Source of the DNA: a virus
Reading direction: 5' to 3' (one strand)
Length of the DNA stretch: 21,937 bases
IMG/VR virus record: IMGVR_UViG_3300037070_008393
Coordinates: 1-21,937 of that record
Below the pieces are notes generated by a model that was given only the letters and a program-made list of their open reading frames with translations, had not been told where the DNA came from and ran no database searches. The position numbers and the translations under genes are program-made. Below are positions 21,895 to 21,937 of this stretch, piece after piece. Position 1 is the first letter of the stretch. Each line of letters starts with the position of its first letter.

Positions 21895-21913
21895 CGAAGC
21901 TACGTGAGCTTCG
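21895..21913 (-). promoter_or_regulatory. Hairpin just upstream of the major capsid gene
   Basis: A perfect 7-base inverted repeat (CGAAGCT / AGCTTCG) with a 5-base loop lies directly before the GGGAGAAGAG ribosome site. As RNA it would leave the ribosome site single-stranded next to the stem. It overlaps the probable stop of the upstream gene and may mark an RNA-processing or stabilising structure. Confidence 0.4.
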
Positions 21914-21937
21914 AACTCAGCCATCCCGCGAACTTTC
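21900..21937 (-). CDS. C-terminal end of the gene before the capsid (partial)
   Basis: In one minus-strand frame the last 11 codons read KFAGWLSSKLT followed by TAG at 21902-21900, with G or C at most third positions, as in the neighbouring genes. A scaffold or other head gene is expected here. A second frame ends ESSRDG at 21917 but has poor third-position GC. The fragment is too short to name. Confidence 0.4.
   Translation of the reverse strand, partial: KFAGWLSSKLT

Noticed and set aside
21917-21937. Alternative C-terminus ESSRDG for the gene before the capsid.
   Set aside because: Half of its codons end in A or T, unlike the neighbouring genes, while the other frame ending KLT has G or C at most third positions. 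The evidence is short, so this remains open.
1-21937. Insertion sequences, integrase, attachment sites or CRISPR arrays.
   Set aside because: I read both strands for transposase-like or recombinase-like frames and for regularly spaced repeats and found none.

Overview
This window is a block of late genes from a tailed bacteriophage (or an intact prophage) of a high-GC actinobacterium, most likely Streptomyces. The grounds are very GC-rich third codon positions, GTG/TTG starts with strong AGGAGG-type ribosome binding sites, and the gene order of an HK97-like siphovirus. Almost everything is read from the minus strand, so the biological order runs from the right end to the left end. No integrase, terminase, portal or replication gene is in the window, so lifestyle and exact cluster cannot be told.

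Head and neck (21937 down to about 18030): the C-terminus of an unidentified protein, the major capsid protein, a GT-B glycosyltransferase overlapping the capsid gene, then head-tail adaptor, head closure, HK97-gp10-like and tail-terminator-like genes. One small gene (18784-19104) is on the plus strand, convergent with head closure and looking like a DUF4429/PH-like cargo gene. Tail (17958 down to 6157): major tail protein, tail assembly chaperones joined by a -1 frameshift at a GGGGAAA site, a 1633-residue tape measure protein with an NlpC/P60-like peptidase domain, a large minor tail protein with three carbohydrate-binding-like modules, a DUF5047-like hub protein, and several small tail-tip proteins. 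Lysis (6135 down to about 3578): a zinc amidase endolysin, a holin, a four-helix membrane protein, a single-helix protein with a coiled coil, and two small proteins. A cUUCGg-loop terminator (3538-3567) closes this operon.

The most interesting part lies beyond that terminator. At 3501-1459 a separate transcription unit carries two tandem non-coding RNAs followed by a Ro60-family (TROVE + vWA) RNA-binding protein. Both RNAs have the two conserved strands of a Ro-binding Y RNA stem. The first is compact. The second carries a nearly complete tRNA mimic whose parts are circularly permuted: anticodon-like arm, T arm, acceptor 3' strand ending in TCCA, acceptor 5' strand, D arm. A hairpin after the RNAs holds the ribosome binding site of the Ro60 gene in its 3' arm, which suggests coupling between RNA and protein production. 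The unit has its own terminator (1459-1501).

The left end (1255-57) is a third unit: a small unknown protein overlapping (ATGA) a DEDDh 3'-5' exonuclease, preceded by a 26-base palindrome that may be an operator. A Ro60 protein, Y RNAs and an RNase T/DnaQ-like exonuclease side by side suggest a phage RNA-handling module; that functional link is inference.
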